Made by a program: the position numbers and the translations under genes. A DNA stretch of 64,000 bases, taken from contig NC_087070.1 of NCBI RefSeq assembly GCF_963678635.1, positions 17,643,318-17,707,317 on the forward strand, in the 5' to 3' direction. The number at the start of each line of letters is the position of its first letter. Within the stretch, counting starts at the first letter, position 1. The notes beneath the pieces are model-generated. The model made no database searches and was not told where the DNA came from. It saw nothing but the letters and a program-made list of their open reading frames with translations. Positions 10,801-21,663 of the stretch are shown one piece after another. The stretch is from Symsagittifera roscoffensis. Lineage: Eukaryota > Xenacoelomorpha > Acoela > Convolutidae.

Positions 10801-11456
10801 TGAGGCAAACAATTTAGTCTGGTTAATAAGCTACTAGAATCGAAATATATCATCTTCTACTTGATATAGCTTTTGGGGGGATAAATGGAAAAAGTTGCGA
10901 ATAATTTTATTTTATTTTACTGAGCATTTCATCTGTTTGCCTAACGAAAGTCTTCTCATCAGCCTGTCAGAACATTACGGTATCGGGCTCTTACGAGCAA
11001 TTTTGTAGTTTTTGTGTTCGAACGACGATAAGGTGTTTTTTATGGGGTTACAATATTGTAATTCAAACCCGTTTTTTTGCTGGCGTGAAGTTGAGCTCGA
11101 TGAAATAGTTATTTAGGTAAAATGGTTAGTTAATTGTTGTGAAATTTGTTTTTATCTTTAACTGTTTGTTATCCTATCAGCAAAGTCTGAAGTAAATTAT
11201 TAGATAAGAAATTTTGAGAGAAAAGCGTGAAAAATGTTTAATTTCATCTGTTCAAAATTGAAGTTGCAACTATTTTGTCCGATGACTGTTTGTGTTTCTC
11301 CTCAGAAGGTTCCTAAAAAAATGGCTTTTGTTGCGCTTTGTTGTTCACGCTGCTATTCTTTGCAAACAATCTTGTTTGAAATCATAATTTTTTGGTGAAA
11401 ATTTGAAAAATATTGGGAGCCACTCACGAGAGAAAAGGCTAACATATGGGCTGTTA

Positions 11457-11676
11457 CTCTTTTTCAGGGAGAACCGCCCTTTTTATCCTGACCTTTATGC
11501 AATTTTGGATATTTTTTGGGATGGAAATGTTGCGCTTGATGCAACCCTTGATGCGCTTGATGCAACCTCTTTTTCAGGGAGAACCGCCCTTTTTATCCTG
11601 ACCTTTATGCAATTTTGGATATTTTTTGGGATGGAAATGTTGCGCTTGATGCAACCCTGCGGCAAATATTTAGCGA
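11457..11676 (+). repeat. 110-bp tandem duplication containing an exon-like segment
   Basis: Two units start CTCTTTTTCAGGGAGAACCG at 11457 and 11567, period 110, with about 100 identical bases. Each unit begins with a good splice acceptor (TTTTTCAG). After it one frame encodes the protein-like ENRPFYPDLYAILDIFWDGN, which in the second unit continues to TAG near 11690. This may be a duplicated short exon of gene B or an unrelated gene, but no donor follows it in frame. The shift between units changes the reading frame. Copy 2: 37138-37357. Confidence 0.5.
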
Positions 11677-12100
11677 TGCTACTCCATCTTAGCGGTCGAA
11701 TTTAAAATGGTCGATATATAGATTCAATTAGTTTCTGGACCATTCTTAATGGGGAAAGGGAGCAAGTAAAAGAAAATAAGTAATCAGAGCGCATTCCAAC
11801 ATATTTTCTAAACATTTCTCAGATCCCGAGAAAATTTGAGGAAAATTAACATGCGGATGATCAGTTTTGGCAAAGTAAAATTTCTCTAGAGGTTCAAAAT
11901 GGAACTCCAGTAGCAGTTTTGGTCCAGCTATAAAAAAGTGATAATAGTTTTTTAAACGTATTTGAAAATCTTACATCTGCCCTTGTATTGCATACATGCC
12001 TATCTATTGTCCGATTAGACTAGTCTTATTCAAGAAATCAGTTATGCTCTATCAGATATTTCTTTTCTCAAAGTAATTGGAACTAGCTCCTCTTTTTCAG

Positions 12101-13169
12101 GCCACTCTACGTGCCCCAAATTCCATCACGCTTTAATCTGACTCAGAGGGGGGACAAATCACGACCAGAAGACAATAATGGGGGAGGGGGGATGAACTCC
12201 CTTCCAACTTCACTCTTATCTCGTTCACACCATTCCCTTTCGGCTCACCATTCTCGCAACTCAATAGCCGAGAGGAACCGGCTCACTGCCAATAACCCAA
12301 ACACGAGCGACGACTCTGAGTTGGGGACCAATCAGAATCAAGCTGCGAACAATCGGTTCAGTCGACATGCTTTTGACAAGAATTCTTCCGACCAGCCAGC
12401 GAAAGACTCTTTACGCCATAGAAGCATCCCAGAAATAGACTCCAATAGTAATTTACTGAAGGTTCCGAATTACATGTTGCCGAAACCTCGAAATTCGGAT
12501 CTGAATGCCCCGAAAACAATCCCGATTATATCAGCCGACAGTAATCTAATCAAACATACTGCAGCGTCTAAGAGCAAGTCGTCTCTGGTAGACATCGACC
12601 AATCAGGATCAGGCTTGGGCGAAGCTTGGGGTAAAATGAAAATGACCCCGGGCCAATCATTACAACCTAACGTCCCCCCTCCGCCGCCGCACGCCATTGC
12701 GCGGGAAAAACCGACAACAATCCCGCCCAAATTAACCCCTCACAGTGAAACTACAAGTAAGTACAACGCTCCTGGTAGATTAAATACAATCGCAGTTACA
12801 GATTTCACATCTCTGCGAAGACGACATCAACAACTCATGAGTCCTAAGAAGCAAACGTTGGTTTTTGGACTTCCGGGGTCCAAGTTACGGGATCCTACTA
12901 AGAGCTACAGCGTCATTGAAGGAAGTTTAGTGAGAAGTAACCAATCTTTGTTTATTGGGAATGAGTACTCTGCAACTATAAGTAGAAATCACGCCCCTTA
13001 TCACCATAGCACCCAGAATAATGACTTCAGTTTACTCCAAAGGTTGGCAGAGGCGCCGAGAATCTCCACCAAGAAGACTCTGCCTGTTAAAATTATGTAT
13101 CCCAAGTACAGGGTACCAAATAAAAACGTATTTGCTATTGACGAAAAGCCGGTTTATTTTCTGGCTCCT
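12101..13169 (+). CDS. Gene B, large exon, copy 1 (unknown protein)
   Basis: The exon follows a strong acceptor (CTCCTCTTTTTCAG, ending 12100), and its first base completes an upstream codon. The frame is open through 13193. I place the end at a donor GTAAAA at 13170 because the frame stays in phase with the exon at 13511, which carries a poly(A) signal. Reading on instead gives a TGA at 13194-13196. The product is Ser/Asn/Pro/His-rich and hydrophilic (SRSHHSLSAHHSRNS), with a polyproline run (NVPPPPPHAIA) that could bind SH3 or EVH1-type domains, and no membrane segment. A perfect donor GTAAGT at 12757 and CAG at 12801 bound a 45-base in-frame segment that could be spliced out. 5' exons were not found. 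The family is unknown. Confidence 0.6.
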
Positions 13170-13510
13170 GTAAAATCTACGATGCCGTTTGATTGACAAA
13201 ACTTAACTGTGTAAATAGTCCAAACAGACTTCTTTCGTTATCTTGCCTGATTTTGTAAAGCTTTATATACGGTTTGTTTCCGCGTGTCTTTTACGATAGA
13301 ATTTAAGGTTTTTAGTTGAAAACTGATTTCATAAAAAGCTTTATATTTTGAAGAGGGACAACTTATGTTATGCTCAATTCTAACTAATTCTGTTAACATG
13401 TGCGTGGGCTTGGATCCTAACAAAGAATTCGGTCGTAGATTTATTTAATACTTTCTTCTTTTTCCAAAAAGTCTCTTCGTTTAGGGTCAAAGAAACTACC
13501 TGCTTCTCAG

Positions 13511-13840
13511 CTTTACCCTTCTGTCATTCCGCTCTGTTGGACTAACCCGGAAAATCATAACACAACTAACTATCATAATACAGTTGCTACTTCAGTCTCT
13601 ATTTTGACCCATGTGATTGGTCCAGAATTAGCCAATCAGCAGACAGAACGGCGACGCATAGTGCTTAACTACGGTAATGCCCTTCATTGCTCCACGAAAA
13701 TGCCCTCAATACGGACTACAATTTTGCAGAGGGAAAAATACCGGGCCGAAGTAGAAGGCAACAGGTCGAAAACACGGAAAAAGGGCTGGAAAAAGTCAGA
13801 AAACCCGTTCGAAGTTCAATGTTACAACCAGAATCTGTAA
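13511..13840 (+). CDS. Gene B, probable terminal exon, copy 1
   Basis: The acceptor is TGCTTCTCAG ending 13510. The frame is open for 109 codons to TAA 13838-13840 and in phase 0, matching the phase-0 donor proposed at 13170. Another acceptor (GTTTAG, ending 13483) is also in phase. The sequence looks coding: it starts LYPSVIPLCWTNPENHN and ends in a basic stretch (NRSKTRKKGWKKSENPFE). AATAAA at 13948 supports a last exon. The overlapping frame 13687-13890 is a shadow. No family is recognised. Confidence 0.5.
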   Translation, partial: LYPSVIPLCWTNPENHNTTNYHNTVATSVSILTHVIGPELANQQTERRRIVLNYGNALHCSTKMPSIRTTILQREKYRAEVEGNRSKTRKKGWKKSENPFEVQCYNQNL

Positions 13841-13947
13841 CGAGAATGTCCAAACTAATTAAATTGTTTTACTGTTTGTATCCAAATTAGCTATTTGCCT
13901 GCCAGTAGCTTTATTTATTTTGCTGCCATAAGTTTATCAGCTTTACA

Positions 13948-13953
13948 AATAAA
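13948..13953 (+). promoter_or_regulatory. Poly(A) signal of gene B, copy 1
   Basis: AATAAA 108 bases after the stop of the proposed terminal exon. Identical in copy 2 at 39629-39634. Confidence 0.45.
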
Positions 13954-14507
13954 AAGCTAAAAATCAATTTTTGATATGGAGTTTTTTTAAAAGTTTACTT
14001 TTTGATAACACTGATGAAGGTTTTTATGTATTGCAAGGACTCTTTTACCGTTTTTCGTCACCCAGAACAAAAAAATGCATTGATGCAGAAGCTAATTTAT
14101 GAAAAGCTTACTTACTTTTCAGATAAATCTCAAAAAAATATTGGTTTTAATTAAGGAACATTGCTTTTTACCTTCGCCTCCGCTTATCAACAAAACTGGC
14201 TCCCGTTTGTGATCTATTGAGTTAGCAAAAACTTATATTTGAAGACCAAATGTCTTAGGCGTTGAAGAAAAATTGTTCCTTCCAAATTTAGTTTCAATCG
14301 TGAAATACGACGATTATTTTCAGAAAGGGAAAATAACATGTGGGGAAGTGATCAACGATACAAAACCAGAAAAAAAATTTTTTCCGGGAAATCAAGTTGG
14401 TCAATGAACTCTGAATAAAAATTGAATTCTATTAAATATTTTTCATGATATTACATCAATTTGTAAACCAGACTTGAGCCAACAATCTCAAAGGCAGACA
14501 GACTGAA

Positions 14508-14511
14508 CTTT
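14508..14511. repeat. Target-site duplication CTTT, left
   Basis: CTTT directly precedes the TG of the left LTR (14512). The same CTTT follows the CA of the right LTR at 31994-31997. Confidence 0.75.
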
Positions 14512-14916
14512 TGAGTTAAGTCCTAGAGGTTAACTCATAGAGTAATTTCGGATAGGGTACACGTCTGCTCGTCACGCTATCTTATTTTCGGCCGGATAGA
14601 TTCGTGCAACTTAGTCTAATACCGATCCTAATCTTACTCTTATATCTACTAGTCTCAGGGTGTTTAACTAGTCTCTGCTAGGCTCAATAGATCTAGAGTA
14701 TACTGGCTTTTTTCGACTGCTGAAGTTCTCTTGAAGAGGTAACTAATTTCTAAGTTAAATTCAAATCTCTCTGGTGCTGAAATTACAAGTAAATTCAGCA
14801 CTTACAATTAAGTGGGTTGTTAGTTAGATGGAATATGATTGGTTAATATTAAATATTTTATAGTGATAAAATATCTAATTTATCCAATAATAAAATGTAG
14901 TTTAGATCAGGTTCCA
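14512..14916 (-). repeat. 3' LTR of the element, copy 1
   Basis: 405 bp. It matches 31585-31993 base for base apart from about eight differences (for example a missing C near 14562 and a missing CTT near 14613). It begins TGAGTTAAGTCC and ends GATCAGGTTCCA on the plus strand. The sense-strand equivalent begins TGGAACC. Confidence 0.95.
14774..14801. promoter_or_regulatory. LTR hairpin
   Basis: GTGCTGAAATTAC, a 2-base loop, then a near-complementary arm (one mismatch here). In the right LTR (31851-31878) the 13-bp arms are perfect. Also kept at 63689-63716 in the diverged third LTR with one mismatch. Confidence 0.6.
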
Positions 14917-16020
14917 CCCATCCGGGGTTTACAGAGTTTTTAGATTTATCTTTCTTTCTGTAATTGAAGGATGGATGATGAAAGTTGGTATTTGGCGAAC
15001 ATCTTTTTCTTATCCGGTTGCTCTTGAAGAAGAACGTTCCAGGACGCTGGAATCAGGGATAGGAAGTTGTTATTATGTCATTCGACAACGACTGTGATCC
15101 CCAATGAAATCAATCTGATTTCAAAATGGTTTGCTATGTCAGATTTTTCTGTATTAGTAGAGAACTGTTTTGAGTGCAGCCTCGTCTGGGAATGGCGTGA
15201 GGATCGTGTTTGGAAGGGATGCCTTGGAACTCGGATCTGCACGTATACTTGAACATCGAGGTGGTCATTGGTCTAGTTCGATGAAGTCCTTTTCTCCGAA
15301 GTCAAGTCGTACAATAATCCTTTGAGTCGTGATTGTGGACGGCATGTCGGTTGTGTTAAGCCATTCTTTTGTTCGAGTGTGATGAGATCGTCTAGTCTTT
15401 GGATGTTTGTCTTTGTTGTTGTGTATGATCTATATACTGCATATTATGATTTAAATTTTATAAATTTCTGTTAATCTGGTTTTTAGTCATGATCTTAGTT
15501 AGTTGTTTTCACAAAAGCGTTTTAATTTAGTTCAGTTATTTTGAAGAGTTACTCACCCTTGAGTACCTCTTATTAAAAATTGAAGTGTGGTCACAAAGCG
15601 TGGGTGTAGCGCGGTGGGTTAGGCCGGCTATAAGCATGCTCAAGACGTCCTTCTCTGTTGGGTTAGGCCAGGAGTGGGAGTATGATTGCATGCTGTTTCT
15701 TTGAGAGGTCCTGTTATGTGATAACGTTTTATGAAGTTTAAAATTATAAATTTTTATCGTATCTAATTTTACTTCTTCTTGGGGAAATAATTTATAAATA
15801 AAAATATTATATTGGGTATGAATTTAACTACATTATTTAGTGCGAAAGATTTAGGAGTTTTATTTATAAATTAACAAATTTGTATTTTTATTTGTCTTTT
15901 TTCTGTTTTGTAGATGATTGTGGTGTGAAGACTAAAAGAATAAATTAAACATTGATAGAAAATGGTTAGTACAATTTTGAATTTATTAGTTAAAATTATT
16001 TTAATTCATATTTACCTTTT
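14917..16020 (-). other. 3' non-coding region of the element
   Basis: About 1.1 kb between the accessory ORF and the 3' LTR without a convincing frame on the sense strand. The plus-strand frame 15067-15252 is antisense and short. The segment next to the LTR (sense CCGGATGGG) is only weakly purine-rich, a poor polypurine tract. It is matched at 63832-64000 by the second family member. Confidence 0.5.
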
Positions 16021-17281
16021 TCATCTGGGAAAAAGCCATGTGGGAAGATGTCGTGAATCAAGTCTGATGTTGTTAGTAACTTGGCTAGTATGCGTATGAC
16101 GTTTTTTAGTTTGTAGCAGTGGCCAAAGCATTTGAAGTGCTTTGATCATATTTAGTTCTTCTGTGCCTACTGCGAATTCATGAGGTGTGTTTTGCATTAG
16201 GTTGTAAATTTTATGGTTATTTTTAGTATTATGAATAAACTCTAGTATGGGTATTTCAATGGGTTGTATGAATTCGTGCGGGATAATGAAGGGTCTTGAT
16301 TCTTCATCATTGAAGGTCTTCGTAATGGGACAGAATATATACATTTGGGTGACTGGGTCGTAGTTGCGGAGGATGCCGTGGAGGTTAGTATTTTTAATGG
16401 AATATGTAAAATTACGAAAGAATGGTGACGTGTATTTTAAGTTAATAAACTGAAAACGATGGTGGGGTTGTCTTGATGGTGTGTGTAAATCAAAATGGTT
16501 TTTGTATAAAACGATAATATGTGTAAGTGTGCGTTTGCTTAGTGCGTAACATTATATCGTGGGAACAGTGCAAATCGCGTTCCTGTGGTGAAAGAAAGTG
16601 AAAGGTTAGTGAAACTAACTGAAACTTATCATAGAAGCTTTCATATGCTTGTATGTCAACTAGTGCTTCTGAAATTATATGATCGTGCTTTTTATCAAAA
16701 ATATTAAGTGTAAATAAGTATGATGTTTTAATGAAAAATTTTTCGGTTAGTTGCGGGTTTGCAAAGCGATCTTCGTCTAAAAATTGATCTTGATTAGTAC
16801 GGATGATATTATGATCGTAGTATTCTATTGAGAAATCGTTAGCTCGGGGTGCGGTGAATGTTTTTAATAATTTTTTATATCCAACATAAGTAAATTGTTG
16901 AGGTGTTAATGATGTGATGAGTCTATAAAGTATATTTTTGTTCTTCTCTATATTTTGAATAGTATTAGTTAGTTGTAGATAAAGGGGGTTAGTATAATTG
17001 TAGTAAGCTGTCCAATGAAGTATTGGCATTAAAACGTGCTCATCAACAAAATTTCGTGTTTCATTAGGAATGGTAGAAGTATTTAAGGTATATTGTGGAA
17101 ATGAGGGTAGGGTTATTTCAAGAAAATTTTTTGTGTTTGTGTGTTCTGGGTGGTTGATATATTCTCTGGCTGTTCCGGGTTTGGTGGGAAATGGGTGATT
17201 TGGGAATTTTCGTTTAAAAGTGCGGTAAGCTCGGTTAGTGCTGGTAGGTGTTTTGGTGGATGTGGATGATTGAGCTAAAGA
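16021..17281 (-). pseudogene. Accessory ORF 3' of env (unknown), copy 1
   Basis: On the minus strand a frame is open from 17281 (just after a TAG at 17282-17284) to a TGA at 16490, 263 codons, though its first ATG is at 17029. A second frame continues from about 16490 to 16021 (ATG at 16344 but open before it). The two read like one protein of roughly 420 residues broken by a single-base shift near the T run at 16490. It is rich in Asn, Tyr, Thr, Phe and Ile, with no obvious membrane segment or zinc motif. I recognise no family. Its position after env is that of accessory genes in complex retroviruses, but this is inference. The missing start suggests expression by splicing or as an extension of the preceding frame. 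Confidence 0.5.
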
Positions 17282-17471
17282 CTAAGTGTAAGCTGAAGAG
17301 TTGGTGGATTTGATGATGTTACTGTTGATGATAGTTGATGTATCGTAAGAGTGTGGAGGTATGTTAATTGTTGTTGTAGTGTAATAAAATTGTCAAGTTC
17401 TTCGGAAATTTGGATGTTATCTGGGGAGTTATTATGTGATCTGTCGGAATTAAATAAAGAATAGGTTGGGG

Positions 17472-20400
17472 TTACTTGGGAAGCGTAAAAAGGAGTGGAA
17501 AGGGATGGGAGCGGATGACTGGTTTGGATGGGTTGAAAGGGGGTTTTGAAAAAACTGAAGAATTGGTCTGGGTATGGGTAGAGGGAGATGGTTCAGAGTC
17601 TGCGAATTCGTCGGGAGTTTCTACATCGGAGTTGTTAAATTGTGAGATGGTATGAAAAACTGAAATGTCTGAGTTAGTATCAGAATTCATGCTTGATGGT
17701 ATATTAATAACTGAAGAATCGGGTGGCGGGAAAGCAAAAAGTGGTACAATTGGGATTTGAGTTTGGAGGTTGGCTGGGGGGAATTTGAGCGATGGAGGGA
17801 TCCAATTTGTCGGCTCATCGTGGGCTAAAAAATGATTATTTTGAGACTGAAAAGTGGTGGTATGAGGTTGTTCAATAATTTGTTCATATGTATTATCATT
17901 TTGTGAATTATGTTTCATTATGTGTTGAATGGGACTTTGTGTTGTATTTGGTCTAAAATTTGGGTTATTTGTGATGGCTAGGTTTCGAAAGTTTCGGGGA
18001 ACTAACGATAATGGATAGTTTTGTGGTAGTGTTGGTATCTGTGGTGCTGTAGATGTTGTATCTACATTATTATGTTCTTCATCATATGTGTTTGGTCTTG
18101 TGGATTGTTTTGTATTATATTCTTTTATTTGTGCATCTAAAAGTATTTTATTGATTGATGATGAGAAAATTCCAAAAAATCCTGCAAAATGTATACGTGC
18201 TACACTTGCTTGGCGGTTTACTTGTGTGTGTATAGCGCATGTGTTATAGATTCTTTTTAACAGTGAGAAAAGAAATCCTATAAAGTTAAACATGGCGTAT
18301 AAGATAGTTAATTTCTCTAAGATGTAATAGGGCCATCCTAGAAAGGCGAGAATTTCGTTTTTTAAGGTTACAAAACTGAAAATATTTATGGGTGAAATAT
18401 CTTGTGGTCGGTATTTTTTACCGTTTAAATATATGTAATCTTTAATATCTTTAAAATATCCGCTGTATTCTTGTGTATAAATGTCTGCAAATCCTGCGGT
18501 TTCGGCAAGTTTTCTTAAATTCTGGTCGATTGATTGTCGTTGTATTGTGTCCATTTGTGTTAGTAATTCTTGAAACTGTTGTGTTCTAATGTGATGTTGT
18601 ATATCAGATTTGGAATATATTCCAATTGATTGTAAATCAATATTTGGGTTACGAGTGATAGCTCGGATACTTTCTGGTGAAAACTTTTTAAGTGGTTGCA
18701 TTAATGTAGGGTACGGTGTAAGTAAGTAGTATTTATCTTCGTCAGGGTTTAATTGTACGACATTGTGGCTATTTTCTGATCCACATGGGACTGCGGTGTC
18801 CCAAAAATATGTTCGTCTTGAAAGTGTATCGACAAAATGTACTTTATTTTTGTAGAATATGGGGATTCTTTTATAACAACGTTTATCTTCAAAAACATAT
18901 AATGGTGATACTTTTTTGGTGCAAGTATAAAACCATAAAATGTTTCCTTTGTAATCAAGAAAATTTGATCTATTTCCTGATAATAAATATCCTGCGTAGG
19001 GTATTTTTAATACTGCTAATGCGAGTGATTGTAAGATTTGTGTTCTTTCTAATTCGCATAGTTGATGAAGTGTTTCTAATTCAGAAAGTGACATTTCTTG
19101 GAAAATTCTACTAATTGTGTAGTCTAATTTCATATCTAAGTGAATATCATAATGTATATTACCAAAGTAGGTGCTATTCATTAGTGATAATTCTTGTAAA
19201 TGTGTGCTTTTACTATCATATGGTTTTAGCTTTCCACCAGGGTTACCTGTGCTTTTATAAAAGTTCACTGGGACGTATGATGTGCCTTCGTTAATAGGAT
19301 GAATTGTTGCGTAAGGGTCAAATTTGATTTTTCCAGTGGTCATGTCGAAACCTTTTTCGTATTCGACAAGTATTTCAGAGTATTGTGTTTTATAAAGTGG
19401 ATTGCTATATTTTCATGCAAATTCTGTTTCGTGATAGATTTGAAAACGTGTCAATTTATTTTCTATATCATGAATGTTTTTGAAATCATTGCTTTGTTTG
19501 CGAGACGGGTTCACTTGTTCGTATAGAATTGATTCAATAAAATATTTTTCATAAAATTTTATCATTCGAGCGTGTATTTTTGCTACTTGAAATGTTGTGC
19601 ATGTATCTTCGGGAAACCAAACAATTGTTGCTTGGGTTCTTGTTGTAGGGTCACAATTAACTTGATCATTTTTGCAAGGCAATCTAATTCCTTGATAGAT
19701 CATGGTGTTATCAGTTCAATCTCGTGTGAGTTGTATTTTTTCAAGTTGTATTTTCCAATCAAAAAACATTATTTCTTGATATCCTTTATTTTTGTGTCTG
19801 CTTTGCAGTTTGAAGGATTATTTATTCCAATGTGTGGTATCCAGTGTTTATCGTGTATATCATAAGTTAATCGTCCATGTGCGCCATTATATGGGTATTT
19901 TTCGTCTAATTTAACATGCCCTTGATACCTTTCAAGTTCTGCTTGGTGTACAGAATCGGCAAAGACTTGAAAATTTCCTATTTTTCTGTCTGTGTTTTTA
20001 TTTCTTGTTAGATTTATTCTGAGTAATTCGCTTTTACAATCGTCGGAGTTTAGATGTAAAAGTCTTTCAATGTTACTCTGGTAAAATGATTCGTGATCAA
20101 GTCGGTTTTTATTTCCGTTGGAAACTTGTCAACAATGTACTTTCTTTTCGGAAAATGTTGCTGTAAACTTATATCCTGTGAGTGTTGTTCCTCGGGCTTT
20201 TGAATATAATGTTGCTATTACAATTGTAGTTTCTATAGCTTGTGGTTCTGTTTCGCATTGTGATACTTGATTTATTGCATATTTGTGTAGTGTTTTTTGT
20301 TCGTTTTCTTCACAATCATAGTGTGTTACTAATAAATCCTGAGGTCCTGTGCGAGGAGATGGATTTGTATTTTGGTCGGAAAATATTAGAAAAAGGATTT

Positions 20401-21663
20401 GTTGAAATGTTAATATTTTTAGATATACATGTGTATGATAATCCGGAGTATGGGTTATAAAATGTTATGTATCCAATTGTGTTTTTTGTATATCTGTCGT
20501 ATTTATATATTACTTCAGTTGTTATAAATGGTGGTGATAGCGATTGAGCTGTTATATTTGGTGGACTTAATGGATAGGGGTTAATCAATATTATTAAGTT
20601 TGACTGTTATTTCAAACTTAAATTGAAGACTGTTTTGTTGGAGTATTTGAATGTTATGTTGTCGAATATCTTCGTGGATATCTTGTCTATATTGTAATCT
20701 ATTGAGTGCCCAACTGTGGAGTCGGTGGCTCTCGTGATTTTGTCCGAATAATGGGGGATGTGCTACGAATGTGTTCCAACCTAATCGTAGGGGTATATTC
20801 GTTGATTGTTCTCTGTATCGAGCGTCGAGGTTATTAGGGAAATTTAAAAGGAAAAATGTCGGTGAGATTTGACTTAATGACGGTGTTGACGGGAGTGATA
20901 ATGTTTCTGGTAACGATGATAGCGTTGTATCAGAAGAAATAGCCATTGGTTCATTTACTATATTCGGTTCACCTTGTGTATATGAGTGTGTTGTCCAATA
21001 TGGTGGTCGTTCGGTGGTGTTGGGGGGTTAAAAGGATTTTCACGGATTTGTTGTGATGTGGGGGTTGAACCTAGGTAGTCGGAGGGTATACTTGAGGTGC
21101 TATGTTGTGAAAGGAGTGTGGGAATTTCTGGTAGTGTACTGCTTGAAGTTTCTGAAGTAGTTGGTGTTGGTTATTGGGGTATATCGAAATGAACTCTGGG
21201 GGTTTGAAAATTTCTATTTCTTCTTAGATGTATAATTTGCCTTTTTATTTTAACTGTATTTTGATTTTGACTAATATATCTTATTCGATTTAAGTCTTGT
21301 GGTAATGTGGGGTACAAATTATATGTTGGTTCACTTAGGGATGCTTGTCGCAGAACTGGTTCTAGTGGTTCGGATAAGCGGGCGTGTCGTTCTTCGAAAG
21401 TGTACGGGTTATATTGAAAAGAAATTCGTGTGGATGTTTGGGGGTTTTGGGTAGTTGTAGGTATGATTGGTTTTCTTGGGAAGATGTCGGTGAAGACTGT
21501 TTTGGTGGTAGTTGGTTAGCAATTTTGGAAATGTGTTCGATTAATTTGTTTCTTAGTGGGAAGATTTATGTTTATTGTAATATTCTTCGATGAAAAAAAT
21601 TAAAAGGATTATTGCTAAGGCGAATGTGACTATTGCCTTTTTTACACATTTGCACATTGTCAT
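17472..21663 (-). pseudogene. env: Envelope-like region, copy 1
   Basis: About 4.2 kb. A first ATG at 21663 opens a 36-codon frame with a hydrophobic run (AIVTFALAIILLIFFI) like a signal anchor, ending TAA at 21553. Pro/Ser/Thr-rich frames follow (20581-20946), then Cys-containing ectodomain-like frames. The longest intact piece is 17472-19343, 623 codons. It has a Cys-rich stretch near residues 141-187, a strong membrane segment at about 331-363 (ILAFLGWPYYILEKLTILYA) and a 260-residue Ser/Thr/Pro/Asn-rich tail. Breaks: in-frame TGA at 20129-20131, 19716-19718 and 19413-19415, and one-base shifts near 20585, 20375 and 19775. The layout fits a membrane fusion glycoprotein. The spacing of Cys, Pro and aromatic residues at 150-215 recalls chuvirus-type glycoproteins, but I cannot test this. 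Confidence 0.6.

Noticed and set aside
18785-19114. Plus-strand ORFs across the retroelement (for example 18785-19114, 19572-19865, 25773-26024, 30077-30388 and their copies)
   Set aside because: They are antisense shadows of the minus-strand env, RT and leader ORFs, with Phe/Leu/Val/Cys-rich composition typical of the complement of Asn/Lys/Gln-rich coding.
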